Below, piece after piece: positions 28,005 through 37,616 of a stretch of 64,000 nt of DNA; position 1 is the stretch's first letter; the number at the start of each line of letters is the position of its first letter. This DNA comes from Flectobacillus longus. Its GTDB lineage: Bacteria; Bacteroidota; Bacteroidia; Cytophagales; Spirosomataceae. The translations under genes were made by a program, and so were the position numbers. The stretch spans positions 186,001-250,000 of the forward strand of contig NZ_JASHIC010000005.1 of NCBI RefSeq assembly GCF_030056705.1, written 5' to 3'. The notes under the pieces were generated by a model. It was not told the DNA's origin and made no database searches. It saw nothing but the letters and a program-made list of their open reading frames with translations.

Positions 28005-29192
28005 TTATGATAAAGCAGCTACACCTGGCAAAACTTTTCCTTCCATGTATTCCAACAATGCACCACCACCAGTAGATACATAAGATACACGGTCGCCATA
28101 ACCAGCGTTGTTTACAGCCGAAGCCGAGTCGCCACCACCGATTAATGAGAATGCACCGTTTTCTTCAGTAGCTTTTACTACTGCATCAGCGATAGCGTTG
28201 GTACCAATAGCGAAGTTAGGGAATTCAAATACACCCATTGGGCCATTCCAAAGAACTGTTTTAGAGTTAGCAATTACCTCGCTAAACAATTTTACAGATT
28301 CAGGACCGATGTCAAGACCTTCCCAGCCATCAGGAATTTCGCCACGACTTACGATTTGACGATTAGCATCGTTGCTAAAGTTGTCAGCACAAGTATTGTC
28401 TAATGGCATATAGATTTTTACACCTTTAGCTTCAGCTTTTTCCAACAATGATTTTGCTAATTCTACTTTATCAGGTTCGTTGATAGACTTACCAATTTTA
28501 CCACCCTCTGCTAAAGAGAAAGTATAAGTCATACCACCACCAATAATAAGGTTATCTACTTTGTCTAAAAGACGTTCGATAATCAAAATTTTATCTGAAA
28601 TTTTAGAACCACCCATGATAGCCGTGAATGGACGCTCAGCACTTTCTAAAATCTTTTTAGCATTTTCGATTTCTGCCAACATTACATAACCACATACGCG
28701 GTCTTCGAAGAATTGACCTACTACTGCTGTAGAAGCGTGTGCACGGTGAGCAGTACCGAAGGCATCATTTACCCAAACATCGCCTAATTTTGACAATTTT
28801 TCAGCAAACTCAACATTTCCTTTTTCTTCTTCTTTGTAAAAACGAAGGTTTTCCAACAAAAGGATTTCACCTGGTTGCAAAGCAGCAGCTTGATCGATAG
28901 CCGATTGTCCGATACAATCATCAGCAAATTTAACTTTGCGACCAAATACTACTGACAATGGGTTTACTAAGTGCTTCAATGAATATTTTTCAGTTGGACC
29001 GTCTTTTGGTCTTCCCAAGTGTGACATCAAGATAACCGAACCACCATCGTTAAGAATTTTGGTGATTGTAGGAATAGTTGCCTTAATACGAGTATCATCA
29101 GTGATTTCGAAACGCTCATTCAATGGAACGTTAAAGTCAACACGGACTAACGCACGCTTGCCTGCAAAATTGTAGGAATTGACAGTCTTCAT
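28005..29192 (-). CDS. pgk: Phosphoglycerate kinase
   Basis: Glycolytic enzyme that transfers phosphate from 1,3-bisphosphoglycerate to ADP in the cytoplasm. The substrate loop RVDFNVPLN is at residues about 17-25, followed by the SHLGRPKDG basic patch. The nucleotide site [10 protein letters not shown] is near the C-terminus. Length 395 residues is standard, and no residues are missing. Single-gene unit. A TATATTTG -7-like element on the minus strand (29366-29359) may belong to its promoter. Very secure. Confidence 0.97.
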   Translation of the reverse strand: MKTVNSYNFAGKRALVRVDFNVPLNERFEITDDTRIKATIPTITKILNDGGSVILMSHLGRPKDGPTEKYSLKHLVNPLSVVFGRKVKFADDCIGQSAIDQAAALQPGEILLLENLRFYKEEEKGNVEFAEKLSKLGDVWVNDAFGTAHRAHASTAVVGQFFEDRVCGYVMLAEIENAKKILESAERPFTAIMGGSKISDKILIIERLLDKVDNLIIGGGMTYTFSLAEGGKIGKSINEPDKVELAKSLLEKAEAKGVKIYMPLDNTCADNFSNDANRQIVSRGEIPDGWEGLDIGPESVKLFSEVIANSKTVLWNGPMGVFEFPNFAIGTNAIADAVVKATEENGAFSLIGGGDSASAVNNAGYGDRVSYVSTGGGALLEYMEGKVLPGVAALS

Positions 29193-29595
29193 TTTTTCTC
29201 TTTTGTTAATAGTTGTTTATAATTGGGAGATTTATGAATCAACAAAGAAAAATTACGAAACGTCTAGTTATTTCAAAATAATATTACGTAAAATTAAGAT
29301 TTTGTAAAATTATTACAATATCGATGCTTCGTGGATTTTCCTTTAAAAATCTTCGAGGCAAATATACATTTTTCAAGAATAATTCACGAAAAAACACAAT
29401 CATTTGAGTATTTTTAATTAGAGATTATGTAATAAGTTACATTTTTTAAAAGAATATTAAAATAATACCAAAGCTAGCTTCGGTATTTGTACTATTTTGA
29501 GTAAAATATTTTAAGTCTTCTTCATTCCTGAATTATTCGGGTGGCTATTCCGTTCTGTTATTGCAAATCTTACATTTGTAGCTCAATTCAATCTT
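29193..29595. other. 403-bp divergent intergenic region
   Basis: Separates pgk (minus) from the FAN1-like gene (plus). It holds two exact -7 elements without clear partner boxes: TATATTTG on the minus strand (29366-29359) and TACATTTG on the plus strand (29571-29578), the latter 18 bp before the FAN1-like start. No gene or notable repeat is seen. Confidence 0.5.
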
Positions 29596-31320
29596 ATGAT
29601 ACCAATCGATAAAAAGGAACTCCCTCCCAAATATTATTTAACCTATTTTCAGTATCTGTTAGACTTTATCAAACAGAAATATGCCCCAATTCTCAATGAG
29701 CAGGAAAATGCTTTTATTCAGGCATTTGAGGCGCTCAGCGAAGATGAACAATGTTTGTATATCCGTTTCTCAAATCGTCGTGGATCATTCTTCAAAACAG
29801 ATAAACTGAAGTATGCTGAAATCGAAGATATAGATGCAACACTTGATGCTTTGATCGCTCAAAATTTTCTATCTGCACTCAATCATGAGCATATTACTTG
29901 GGCAGGAAACGTTTTGGATATACTTAATAAGCCAGAACTGATTCAGTTAGCCAAAATGCTGAATCTGGATGTTAAAGGTAAAAATGCGTTCAAAAAAGAG
30001 GAATTACTCGATTGGCTTTTAGAATCGGCTTCGTTTGACGAAATGGTGGCGTGGCTCAATCCTGAAATTTCAGAAAAACCTGCTATCATAAAAGTTAATT
30101 ATGAGGAAGAAGTTCAAATGCTCAAGTTTTTATTTTTTGGAAGTCGTTATGGAGATATGACCGAATTTGTGGTGCGAGATTTGGGTTTTCAGACTTATGA
30201 GCATTATGATATGGACCAATTGGTTCCGCATTTTCAGAGTAGACAAGAAGCGGAAGATAAATTTAAAGTGAGTTTAGCAAGAGAAGATTTTTATGAAATG
30301 CAGGAACAAAATATTACGCCAGAAGAGATATATCACTGGTTTATGACTTGGACCGAAAAGCATAAGGAATCACTTGCTGAAATAGCTCAGCCTAGTTATG
30401 CAAGGTTTGCTTTGAAGGTTGGAAGTTTTTTTGAAAAAGCCAAATTGCCTGACCTAGCTTTGCCTGTATTTCGACTTACACACGAACCTCCTTCAAGAGA
30501 AAGACAAGTAAGGATTTTACATAAAATTAAAAATCTAGAAGAAGCACAAGCGCTTTGCGAATTGATTTTGTCAGAGCCTCAAAATGCTGATGAACAGTTT
30601 TTTGCACTTGATTTTTTCAATAAACTAGAGGCACAAAATGCCAAGAAAAAAGTTAAAAAGGCCGTCACTGATAAACTTCATGAAGCAGATGTGCTAGCTT
30701 TGGATAAATCGTGGCAACGTCAAGTCGAATTTGGGGTAATTGCGCATTACGAAAAGCTCAATAAAAAGGCCGCATTTACCGAAAATCACCTTTGGCGAAG
30801 TTTATTTGGCTTGCTTTTTTGGGATATTATTTTTGATACAGAAAGTATGGCAATCCATCATCCGCTCCAGCGCTCGCCTTCAGATTTGTTTAAACCTACA
30901 TTTTTTGAAAAGCGTAAACAAAAGATGGAAGAACGTCTCGAAATACTTGACGACCCCGACGCTTGGAATGTCTTTTTGAATCAAACCTTCTTTGAAAAAT
31001 ATGGTATTACCAATCCGTTGGTGGACTGGTACGGAGGTTTGTTTCCCTTGGTGATTACTTTGTTAGAACGCCTTTCGAGTGAGCAGGTAAAAGCAGTGAT
31101 GCTTGAAATGGCTCGCAACCTCCGTGAAAATGTTAGGGGCTTTCCTGATCTATTTATTTGGGACGATGGCGACTATCAATTTATAGAAGTAAAGTCTCCT
31201 ACAGATAGTCTTTCTAACCAACAACTTTATTGGTTAAGGTTTTTTGAGAGCATAAATCTACGAGCTAAGGTGCTCAGAATAGAATGGAAAAAGCCTGATA
31301 CAGAGTTAATAACGGCATAA
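29596..31320 (+). CDS. FAN1-like VRR-NUC structure-specific nuclease
   Basis: Predicted DNA repair nuclease related to FAN1, which cuts 5' flaps and unhooks interstrand crosslinks. The C-terminus holds the VRR-NUC catalytic core: FPDLFIWDD with the metal-binding Asp (about residues 519-527), IEVKSPTD with the E-x-K pair (about 533-540), and QQLYWLRFF. Upstream is a SAP-like DNA-binding segment (LAKMLNLDVKGKNAFKKEE, about 117-135), then a helical, repeat-rich middle. Domain order and size (574 residues) match bacterial FAN1 homologues. It is a lone gene; its expression context gives no further clue. Confidence 0.87.
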   Translation: MIPIDKKELPPKYYLTYFQYLLDFIKQKYAPILNEQENAFIQAFEALSEDEQCLYIRFSNRRGSFFKTDKLKYAEIEDIDATLDALIAQNFLSALNHEHITWAGNVLDILNKPELIQLAKMLNLDVKGKNAFKKEELLDWLLESASFDEMVAWLNPEISEKPAIIKVNYEEEVQMLKFLFFGSRYGDMTEFVVRDLGFQTYEHYDMDQLVPHFQSRQEAEDKFKVSLAREDFYEMQEQNITPEEIYHWFMTWTEKHKESLAEIAQPSYARFALKVGSFFEKAKLPDLALPVFRLTHEPPSRERQVRILHKIKNLEEAQALCELILSEPQNADEQFFALDFFNKLEAQNAKKKVKKAVTDKLHEADVLALDKSWQRQVEFGVIAHYEKLNKKAAFTENHLWRSLFGLLFWDIIFDTESMAIHHPLQRSPSDLFKPTFFEKRKQKMEERLEILDDPDAWNVFLNQTFFEKYGITNPLVDWYGGLFPLVITLLERLSSEQVKAVMLEMARNLRENVRGFPDLFIWDDGDYQFIEVKSPTDSLSNQQLYWLRFFESINLRAKVLRIEWKKPDTELITA

Positions 31321-31421
31321 TGTAGGCTTTATTAACACGGAAAAGTTTAATTTTTTCTTGAATTAAAAATAATAAATTCTTGGCAAATTCTTATTTTTTG
31401 TACAATTTCAAGATTATTACC

Positions 31422-31453
31422 TTGTTTTGTTATATATAAGATTTATAGTTTTG
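31422..31453 (+). promoter_or_regulatory. Candidate promoter for the structured leader and hpf
   Basis: TTG (31422-31424), a 21-bp spacer and TAGTTTTG (31446-31453) fit the Bacteroidota consensus. A transcript from about 31460 would run through the folded region at 31525-31649 toward hpf. Confidence 0.45.
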
Positions 31454-31524
31454 ATTATTCGAAGAATCTGTAAAATGAGCTTGGATTTATCAAATTAATC
31501 TTCTAAATTCATTCTAAGGAAATC

Positions 31525-31649
31525 GCCCAACAATGTATTTCAGTCCTATAAAAGAATAGGGCTTTTACAGAAAAAATAAGTTTGGAGTCCGAGGAGTTAG
31601 CCTTTTGATGAAAGTATCGTATCGCTAGTTCCCAACTCCAAACTTGGGC
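31525..31649 (+). ncRNA. Candidate structured RNA upstream of hpf
   Basis: Within the 459-bp gap before hpf, one region can fold extensively. An 11-bp stem (31578-31588 with 31635-31645) encloses a 4x2 internal loop. Inside is a 9-bp stem, GGAGTTAGC with GCTAGTTCC (31593-31601 with 31624-31632, two G-T pairs). A CCTAT/ATAGG hairpin lies before it (31545-31560). GCCCAA at 31525-31530 could close the whole against TTGGGC at 31644-31649, although two bases of that arm also belong to the main stem. It could be an independent small RNA or a long regulatory leader of hpf. I do not recognise a named family. Confidence 0.45.
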
Positions 31650-31779
31650 AAATCCTACTCAGCGTCAATAGCACATCACATCAGATATATATACTGTTCA
31701 GCCTTATATTTTATATACTAAAATTAAGCAGTGCGACGTTGAGGGGAAAATGATCTTTTAACCTAAAACTAGAGTGCGT

Positions 31780-32136
31780 ATGAAATTACAGGTGCATTCA
31801 ATTCACTTCGACGCAGATAAGAAGTTGTTGGAGTTTATCCAATCAAAGTTAAACAAATTGGATACGTTTTACGACAAAATCACAGGTGGGGAAGTTTTCC
31901 TTCGACTCGACAGAGGGGAAAATACAAAAGTGAGAGGTAAGACGTTAGAAGTGAAAATCAGTTTGCCGGGGGCTACACTATTTGTGCGGGAGATGGCTAC
32001 AACTTTTGAAGAGGCGATGGACATTGCGATTGAAGCTTTGAAAGTTCAATTAAAACGATTTAAAGAAAAAGTTCAGGAGAAATCATTAGGCAGTCGCCAA
32101 GTTTTGATGAATTTGTCAATGGCTTCTGAAAGCTAA
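31780..32136 (+). CDS. hpf: Ribosome hibernation promoting factor (HPF/RaiA/YfiA family)
   Basis: Binds the 30S decoding region in stationary phase and silences ribosomes. The N-terminus MKLQVHSIHFDADKKLLEFI begins a compact alpha/beta domain, and GGEVFLRLDRGENTK and the basic VQLKRFKEKVQEK helix are typical. At 118 residues it is the short form without the long dimerising tail. The open frame starts six bases earlier at a GTG (31774), but ATG at 31780 is the expected start. A GAAA-tetraloop terminator follows. The unusually long folded leader suggests control at the RNA level, an inference only. Confidence 0.93.
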   Translation: MKLQVHSIHFDADKKLLEFIQSKLNKLDTFYDKITGGEVFLRLDRGENTKVRGKTLEVKISLPGATLFVREMATTFEEAMDIAIEALKVQLKRFKEKVQEKSLGSRQVLMNLSMASES

Positions 32137-32142
32137 ATATTA

Positions 32143-32174
32143 AAAGCCCAAGCGAAAGCTTGGGCTATTTTTTT
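32143..32174 (+). terminator. Intrinsic terminator of hpf
   Basis: AGCCCAAGC (32145-32153) pairs perfectly with GCTTGGGCT (32158-32166) around a GAAA tetraloop, with seven T after it. Confidence 0.93.
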
Positions 32175-32212
32175 ATATCTGTAATGATTTGTTAGTCCTT
32201 AGTATTGTTCGA

Positions 32213-33025
32213 CTATTTGATTCTGTTAAAAAAAGCATTGAAGAAATAAAAATGATTTCTTACAGATATAGACCAGTACTGCCAATTATGAGCGCCTGGG
32301 CGTTCAGTGTATTCATGTGGAATTTTGTTATCCATAAGTTTTTGGTGCAAAGCACGATTTACGCCAATAAAGAAGTCATCAATCCCACAGTCAATCAAAA
32401 TAGTTTGAGTAGGAGCAAAGGTTTGATTGATTACTGCATTTTTTTCCCAAACATCTTTATTTTCTTCATATTTCCCAAGTCGTCCTTTGATGTTCCAGTT
32501 GTTAGGAAATGGAACAATATCTACTCCACCACTCATACTTGCCATAGCACCAAATAGCTCAGGATGACGAGTGCCCAAATACAAAGCACCATGTCCGCCC
32601 ATACTCAAGCCTGTGATGGCTCTTCCATTGGGTTCTGCTTTGGTTTTGAACTTGTTATCAACAAACGGAATGAGTTCTTTTGAAATATACGATTCATATT
32701 GATAGGATGCCGCTATTGGACTATCGAAATACCAACTATCATATCCACCGTCTACACACACTGCAATTACCTGATACTGGTCTACAAGTTGTTGAAAATC
32801 TGGTGAAGACTCTACCCATGAACGATGATTGCCACTGTAGCCGTGGAGGAAGTAAATAACAGGAAAACGTTTGTCATTAGATGTCGTATAGGCTTGGGGC
32901 GTTACTACAACAATAGGACTTTTCTTTTTCAAAAACTGACTATTTACCTGAATCGTATCGACGGTGGCTCCAAATCCAATAAATTGGACAAACAGCAACA
33001 GGAAAAATAATATGCTTTTTTTCAT
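32213..33025 (-). CDS. Secreted esterase D/XynC-type alpha/beta hydrolase
   Basis: Predicted exported carboxyl-esterase of the group that includes feruloyl/acetyl esterases and antigen 85-like enzymes. The signal peptide is MKKSILFFLLLFVQFIGFG. The fold shows the oxyanion segment PVIYFLHGYSGNHRSW (about residues 54-69), the nucleophile in GLSMGGHGALYL (about 141-152), an acid residue in LIDCGIDDFF (about 212-221) and the histidine in PGAHNWQYW (about 244-252). It may remove acyl groups from plant polysaccharides, which would suit the pectin locus 14 kb away, but no direct link is visible. Single-gene unit. Confidence 0.85.
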   Translation of the reverse strand: MKKSILFFLLLFVQFIGFGATVDTIQVNSQFLKKKSPIVVVTPQAYTTSNDKRFPVIYFLHGYSGNHRSWVESSPDFQQLVDQYQVIAVCVDGGYDSWYFDSPIAASYQYESYISKELIPFVDNKFKTKAEPNGRAITGLSMGGHGALYLGTRHPELFGAMASMSGGVDIVPFPNNWNIKGRLGKYEENKDVWEKNAVINQTFAPTQTILIDCGIDDFFIGVNRALHQKLMDNKIPHEYTERPGAHNWQYWSISVRNHFYFFNAFFNRIK

Positions 33026-33297
33026 AGATTATTAGAAATAAGATGATGGAATTGTTTCTTCAATAGATTTTTTGAAACAAAAATAGCTTAAATTTTATAC
33101 AAAACAGATTTTGCAAATTTCTCGTTTGGATATATTAAACAGCATTCAAAAAGATAATTTCAGTAATATGTTACTTGGTGCGTTTTTTTACGGATAGATA
33201 GGGATAAGAATTTATGACAAAATCTGTTAATTTGATTAGAGTCATCCCAATAATCAATTGAAGACTCTTTAGCTATTTTAAACCCAATTTATTAATT

Positions 33298-33816
33298 ATG
33301 AAAAGGCGTTCTGCTATCAAAAACCTCTCAATGGCCGTAGGAGCTGCTATTGCTTGGCCTTCGTGGGCTCAGGCTTGGACACCCGAAAGTCTCTCTCAAA
33401 CGACTCAACCCATTCATGCTGGCTCGCTCGATTTATTGGGCGAAGTCGTAGAAACCATCATTCCTGAAACGACAACCCCTGGTGCAAAGTCGCTGAAGGT
33501 TCATGCGCTAGTAGACCGAATGATTCGGGACTGCTATGGTTCAGAAGCACAACAGGCGTATGCTCAAGGATTAAATTTATGTAATGAATTTTCGGAAAAA
33601 ATGAATCAAAAATCTTTTTCGCAAGCTTCGAAAACTGAACGTGAAAAAGTATTAAAAGAGATGTCTACTTCGGATAGCCCCGTAGCAAAGGACTTTGTAG
33701 CACTTGTTAAAGGCTTGACTATTAGAGGGTATTTGAACTCGGAGTACGTCATGACCAATATCCTGCATTTTAATATGGCTCCAGGGTATTATCATGGTTG
33801 TGTCCCTGTAAAATAG
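33298..33816 (+). CDS. Gluconate 2-dehydrogenase subunit 3-like protein
   Basis: Small periplasmic partner of GMC-type membrane dehydrogenases. The N-terminus resembles a Tat signal with a weak twin-basic motif (MKRRSAIKNLSMAVGAAIAW). The body has the family pattern DLLGEVVETIIPETTTPGAKSLKVH and a C-terminal GYYHGCVP ending. It is followed 52 bp later by the GMC oxidoreductase and surely forms an operon with it. The usual third member, a cytochrome c subunit, is not adjacent, though a short cytochrome c lipoprotein lies 1.5 kb downstream at 37117. The substrate of the complex is unknown. Confidence 0.88.
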   Translation: MKRRSAIKNLSMAVGAAIAWPSWAQAWTPESLSQTTQPIHAGSLDLLGEVVETIIPETTTPGAKSLKVHALVDRMIRDCYGSEAQQAYAQGLNLCNEFSEKMNQKSFSQASKTEREKVLKEMSTSDSPVAKDFVALVKGLTIRGYLNSEYVMTNILHFNMAPGYYHGCVPVK

Positions 33817-33868
33817 TCTGAAAAACATATTCTTGTTATCTCACCCATTTTATTATCCGAAAAATCAC

Positions 33869-35587
33869 ATGTCATATTTTAATATAGATTCAATTAAAGA
33901 AAGAACTTTCGATGCCATAGTTGTTGGCTCAGGAATAAGTGGTGGCTGGGCTGCCAAAGAACTAAGCGAAAAAGGACTCAAAACCTTAGTGCTTGAGCGT
34001 GGTCGTGATGTCAAACATGTGACCGACTATCCAACGACCATGATGAATCCTTGGGAATTTGAACATCTTAATCAAATACCTAAAGCAGTTAAAGATGCCA
34101 ATCCTATCGTTAGCAGATGTTATGCCTTTAACGAGGATGCGGCGCATTTTTTTGTTAAAGACAACGAACATCCCTATGTCCAAGAAAAACCGTTTGACTG
34201 GATACGGGGCTATCAAGTAGGAGGCAAGTCGTTGATGTGGGCACGTGGTACGCAACGCTGGTCACAATATGATTTTGAAGGTCCAGCAAGAGATGGTTTT
34301 GCCGTAGAATGGCCAATAAGCTATAACGAGTTGGCTCCTTGGTATAGCCATGTCGAAAAATTTGCAGGAATTAGTGGCAATAAAGATGGCTTGTCTCAAT
34401 TACCTGATGGAGAATTTTTGCCTCCGCATGAGCAGTCTTGTGTTGAGAAACATTTTTCTCAACAAATGGCAAAACATTATAACAATACTCGCCCTGTGAT
34501 TATTGGTCGTTGTGCACATTTGACCAAGCCTCAACCTATTCACTTGAAACAGGGAAGAGGTCAGTGTCAAAACCGTTCTTTATGCCAAAGAGGATGCCCT
34601 TATGGTGGATATTTTAGTAGTAACTCTTCAACAATCCCTTGGGCGCTCAATACGGGTAACATGACCTTACGACCAGATTCGGTGGTGCATTCAATCATAT
34701 TTGATGAACAAAAAAATAAAGCTACAGGTGTTAGGGTAATAGATGCCCATACCAAGCAAATGACCGAATATTATGCCAAAATCATTTTTGTGAATGCGGC
34801 TTGTTTGAATACCAATTTGATATTGCTTAATTCTACTTCGCACCGTTTTCCGAATGGTTTGGGTAATGATAATGGCTTACTTGGTAAATACATTGCTTTT
34901 CATAATTTTAGAACGACAATTACCGCAGAGTATGAAGGGTTTAAAGATACCATGTCTGATGGGATTAGACCTAATGGTAGTTACATACCACGTTTTAGAA
35001 ATGTGCAAAAGCAAGAAACCGACTTCTTGAGAGGATATGCCGCAGGTTTTGGGTCGAGCAGAAATATTGCGTATGATACCAGTGGTTTTGGAGACGATTT
35101 GAAGGCTAATTTAGATAAAAGAAACTATGGAAATTGGCAAGTAGGCTCGCACATGATGGGCGAAACGATTCCTAAAGAAAGTAGCTTTGTGGCACTAGAT
35201 AAAACCTTGAAAGATGCTTGGGGAATACCTCAGTTGCGTATTTCGGTAGGGTATGATGATAATGATGAAAAAATGATTCGAGATTTTCATGAGCAAATGA
35301 CCGAAATGCTGACTATTGCTGGTTTTATGAATATTAAAACCCATGATAAGCCAGATAAAGCTCCTGGCTTGGATATTCACGAAATGGGAGGTGTTCGTAT
35401 GGGAAAAGATTCTAAAACATCTATGTTGAATAAGTGGAATCAGTTTCACAATTGTAAAAATGTGTTTGTGACAGATGGTGCTTGTATGACCTCGGTGTCT
35501 ACACAAAATCCTTCTTTGACTTTTATGGCGCTTACGGCAAGAGCTGCTAATTATGCTGTTTCGGAACTGAAAAAGAAAAATCTATAG
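33869..35587 (+). CDS. GMC-family FAD oxidoreductase
   Basis: Flavin-dependent sugar or alcohol dehydrogenase, large subunit of the complex begun by the preceding gene. The FAD motif is AIVVGSGISGGWAAKELSEKG near the N-terminus. A Cys-rich stretch (GQCQNRSLCQRGCPYGG, about residues 244-260) is typical of the gluconate 2-dehydrogenase-like branch. The C-terminus has HEMGGVRMG and STQNPSLTFMALTARAA with the substrate-side His/Asn region. The frame is open back to a TTG at 33833, but ATG at 33869 (MSYFNIDSIKERTF) is the sensible start and gives 572 residues. A terminator follows. Confidence 0.92.
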   Translation: MSYFNIDSIKERTFDAIVVGSGISGGWAAKELSEKGLKTLVLERGRDVKHVTDYPTTMMNPWEFEHLNQIPKAVKDANPIVSRCYAFNEDAAHFFVKDNEHPYVQEKPFDWIRGYQVGGKSLMWARGTQRWSQYDFEGPARDGFAVEWPISYNELAPWYSHVEKFAGISGNKDGLSQLPDGEFLPPHEQSCVEKHFSQQMAKHYNNTRPVIIGRCAHLTKPQPIHLKQGRGQCQNRSLCQRGCPYGGYFSSNSSTIPWALNTGNMTLRPDSVVHSIIFDEQKNKATGVRVIDAHTKQMTEYYAKIIFVNAACLNTNLILLNSTSHRFPNGLGNDNGLLGKYIAFHNFRTTITAEYEGFKDTMSDGIRPNGSYIPRFRNVQKQETDFLRGYAAGFGSSRNIAYDTSGFGDDLKANLDKRNYGNWQVGSHMMGETIPKESSFVALDKTLKDAWGIPQLRISVGYDDNDEKMIRDFHEQMTEMLTIAGFMNIKTHDKPDKAPGLDIHEMGGVRMGKDSKTSMLNKWNQFHNCKNVFVTDGACMTSVSTQNPSLTFMALTARAANYAVSELKKKNL

Positions 35588-35682
35588 ACCCAAAGATAAG
35601 TTTTGCCTGAAGAGCTTTTATGATTTTTTTGATTTAAAAAATAGATTTTTGCTACAAGACAATTAACTTGTATTAAGGAATG

Positions 35683-35723
35683 AAATGAGGGAAAAGAGAG
35701 TCTTTCTTCCCTCATTTTTATTT
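35683..35723 (+). terminator. Intrinsic terminator of the GMC operon
   Basis: AAATGAGGGAA (35683-35693) pairs perfectly with TTCCCTCATTT (35707-35717) and a T-rich run follows. Confidence 0.85.
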
Positions 35724-35837
35724 TAGGAAGTGCCCTCAATTTAGTGGAAAAGCTTTAAACATGTAGAGGAACAAAAGTAAATCAACTATCTTTTCCTAAT
35801 ACTTCCATTATATGTTTAATCTCTAAAACATTTAACT

Positions 35838-37007
35838 ATGAAAAATAATAGACAGCAATCTATAGACTTTTTGCGAGGCTTAGTCATGGTAATTATGGCT
35901 ATAGATCACATAAGAGATTTGATGTTGACTTCTGAAATATCGCAAGACCCAACAGATTTAGCGTCAACTACGCCAATTTTATTTTTTACCAGATGGATTA
36001 CTCATTTTTGTGCTCCAACATTTGTATTCTTATCGGGCGTATCTGCCTATTTATCTTCTCGTAAACATCATGATTGGGAAGCTACTAAGCGATTTTTGAT
36101 TACTAGAGGACTCTGGTTGATTTTACTTGAATTTACCATTATTGGATTTGGAATCTGGTTCGATTTGCAGTTTAGAAGTTTCCTTTTCCAAGTAATCGCT
36201 TGTATAGGTATGGGCATGATTTTATTGGCTTTTGTTTTCAAACTTTCCCCTAGAGTATTAGCTATCGTATCTTTAGTGTTAATTTTTGGGCATAATGCTT
36301 TGGGATTGGTTCCCGCATTTGAAAATCCAGCGTTAAAGTTCCTATGGGCACTTTTTATCAGCCCCAATCTATTTCCAATTGGTACCGACCACATGGTGAT
36401 GATCATGTATCCAGTATTGCCTTGGTTTGGTATTATGTTAGCAGGATTTGTAGTTGGACGACTCTATGAACTAGAGCCTGTCGCCCGAAAAAAGAACTTA
36501 ACTACCTTATTTATATTTACTTTGATAGCATTTGTAGTAATTAGAGCTATCAATATTTATGGAGATCCTAGACCTTGGGTAGTTCAAGTAAATCCATTTT
36601 TTACAGTACTATCTTTTGTAAATACCACTAAGTATGCTCCGTCGCTGCTTTTTACACTTATGACGCTCAGTTTTGCCTTAGGAATTTTACGATTGACAGA
36701 CGGAATGAATAATGCAGTGATGCGTTTTTTTACTGTTTATGGAAAAGTACCTCTGTTTTATTATCTCCTTCATTGGTATATTATTCATTCTCTAACGCTG
36801 ATTATGGTCTTTATGCAAGGCTTTACTTGGGAGAGTTTAGAGTTTGGTATCTTTAAGTTTGGGCGTCCAGCTACTGGCTCAGGTGTGTCATTAGGAGGTA
36901 TATATTTAGTTTGGATAGGAGTGGTGCTATGTCTTTACCCTTTATGCTTATGGTATGGCAAATACAAAGCCTTGCATCCAGAAAAACAATGGCTGAGGTA
37001 TTTGTAA
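35838..37007 (+). CDS. DUF1624 / heparan-alpha-glucosaminide acetyltransferase-like membrane protein
   Basis: Polytopic inner-membrane protein with about ten hydrophobic segments. The N-terminus RQQSIDFLRGLVMVIMAIDH is the family's acyl-transferase-like opening, with an invariant D-x-L-R-G and a membrane-embedded D-H pair. Length 389 residues matches the DUF1624 group. Relatives transfer acyl groups across the membrane onto sugars, but the acceptor is unknown here. It is a lone gene, separated from its neighbours by clear intergenic gaps. Good confidence in family, none in substrate. Confidence 0.82.
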   Translation: MKNNRQQSIDFLRGLVMVIMAIDHIRDLMLTSEISQDPTDLASTTPILFFTRWITHFCAPTFVFLSGVSAYLSSRKHHDWEATKRFLITRGLWLILLEFTIIGFGIWFDLQFRSFLFQVIACIGMGMILLAFVFKLSPRVLAIVSLVLIFGHNALGLVPAFENPALKFLWALFISPNLFPIGTDHMVMIMYPVLPWFGIMLAGFVVGRLYELEPVARKKNLTTLFIFTLIAFVVIRAINIYGDPRPWVVQVNPFFTVLSFVNTTKYAPSLLFTLMTLSFALGILRLTDGMNNAVMRFFTVYGKVPLFYYLLHWYIIHSLTLIMVFMQGFTWESLEFGIFKFGRPATGSGVSLGGIYLVWIGVVLCLYPLCLWYGKYKALHPEKQWLRYL

Positions 37008-37116
37008 TGAATCCATAACATGGAAGGTAATATTAAGGTTATGTGAAGTTTTAGTTGGATGCACTAGAATCAGTCAAGAACCAAATAATTTCGTGTTGCA
37101 ATTAATTTTACTGCAC

Positions 37117-37476
37117 ATGAAAAGAGCCATTTACCTTCCATTGTTAATCATTACTTTGTGGGCTTGCACCAATTCAAAGGCTATAGAGCCTACAGCTTGT
37201 GTCGTCACTCAAAATATAGCTATTAGTTTTAAAAACGATATCATTCCTATATTACAAAAAAACTGTTGGTCGTGCCACAATGCTTCCAACCATTCTGGCG
37301 GTTTGGTACTGGAAACATATCAACAAGTTTCGGAAGATGCCCAAAGTGGTGAGTTATATGATGCAATTGTGCCTCTCAACGGCAATCCACCAAGAATGCC
37401 CAAAGGAGGTGCCTTGTCTGAATGTGACATAGCGACCATCAAAAAATGGATTGATAACAAAATGCCCAATAATTAA
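37117..37476 (+). CDS. Single-haem cytochrome c-like lipoprotein
   Basis: Small exported electron carrier. The signal peptide ends in a lipobox (LLIITLWACTN), so it should be anchored by lipid. One haem-binding motif CWSCH lies near residue 50, and a possible axial methionine is in PRMPKGG near residue 94. The pattern resembles short PSCyt1-like domains found beside dehydrogenases. The frame is open back to 37093, but ATG at 37117 gives a clean signal peptide. It lies between the GMC dehydrogenase unit and the second molybdenum hydroxylase and could accept electrons from either; that is inference. Confidence 0.8.
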   Translation: MKRAIYLPLLIITLWACTNSKAIEPTACVVTQNIAISFKNDIIPILQKNCWSCHNASNHSGGLVLETYQQVSEDAQSGELYDAIVPLNGNPPRMPKGGALSECDIATIKKWIDNKMPNN

Positions 37477-37616
37477 AAGAGTATTTTTGTGTTAAGTTGT
37501 TGACTAATAGTTTTTAAGATCACTTTTAGTCTTAGTGGTAATCGACCTAGAATATCCTCAATATATATATGAAATTTATGTGCTATCTGTCCTTTTGATG
37601 GGCGTAAAGTTCTATT

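Noticed and set aside
31578-31645. A tRNA gene, from the closing stem and overall size
   Set aside because: No T-loop TTC-R-A pattern, no D-arm and no plausible anticodon arm.
32189-32557. Open frame antisense to the esterase gene
   Set aside because: Wholly antisense to a gene with clear catalytic motifs; no family features.
33236-33250. Another IS end, from the word GAGTCATCCCA
   Set aside because: Only 11 bases match and the similarity stops there.
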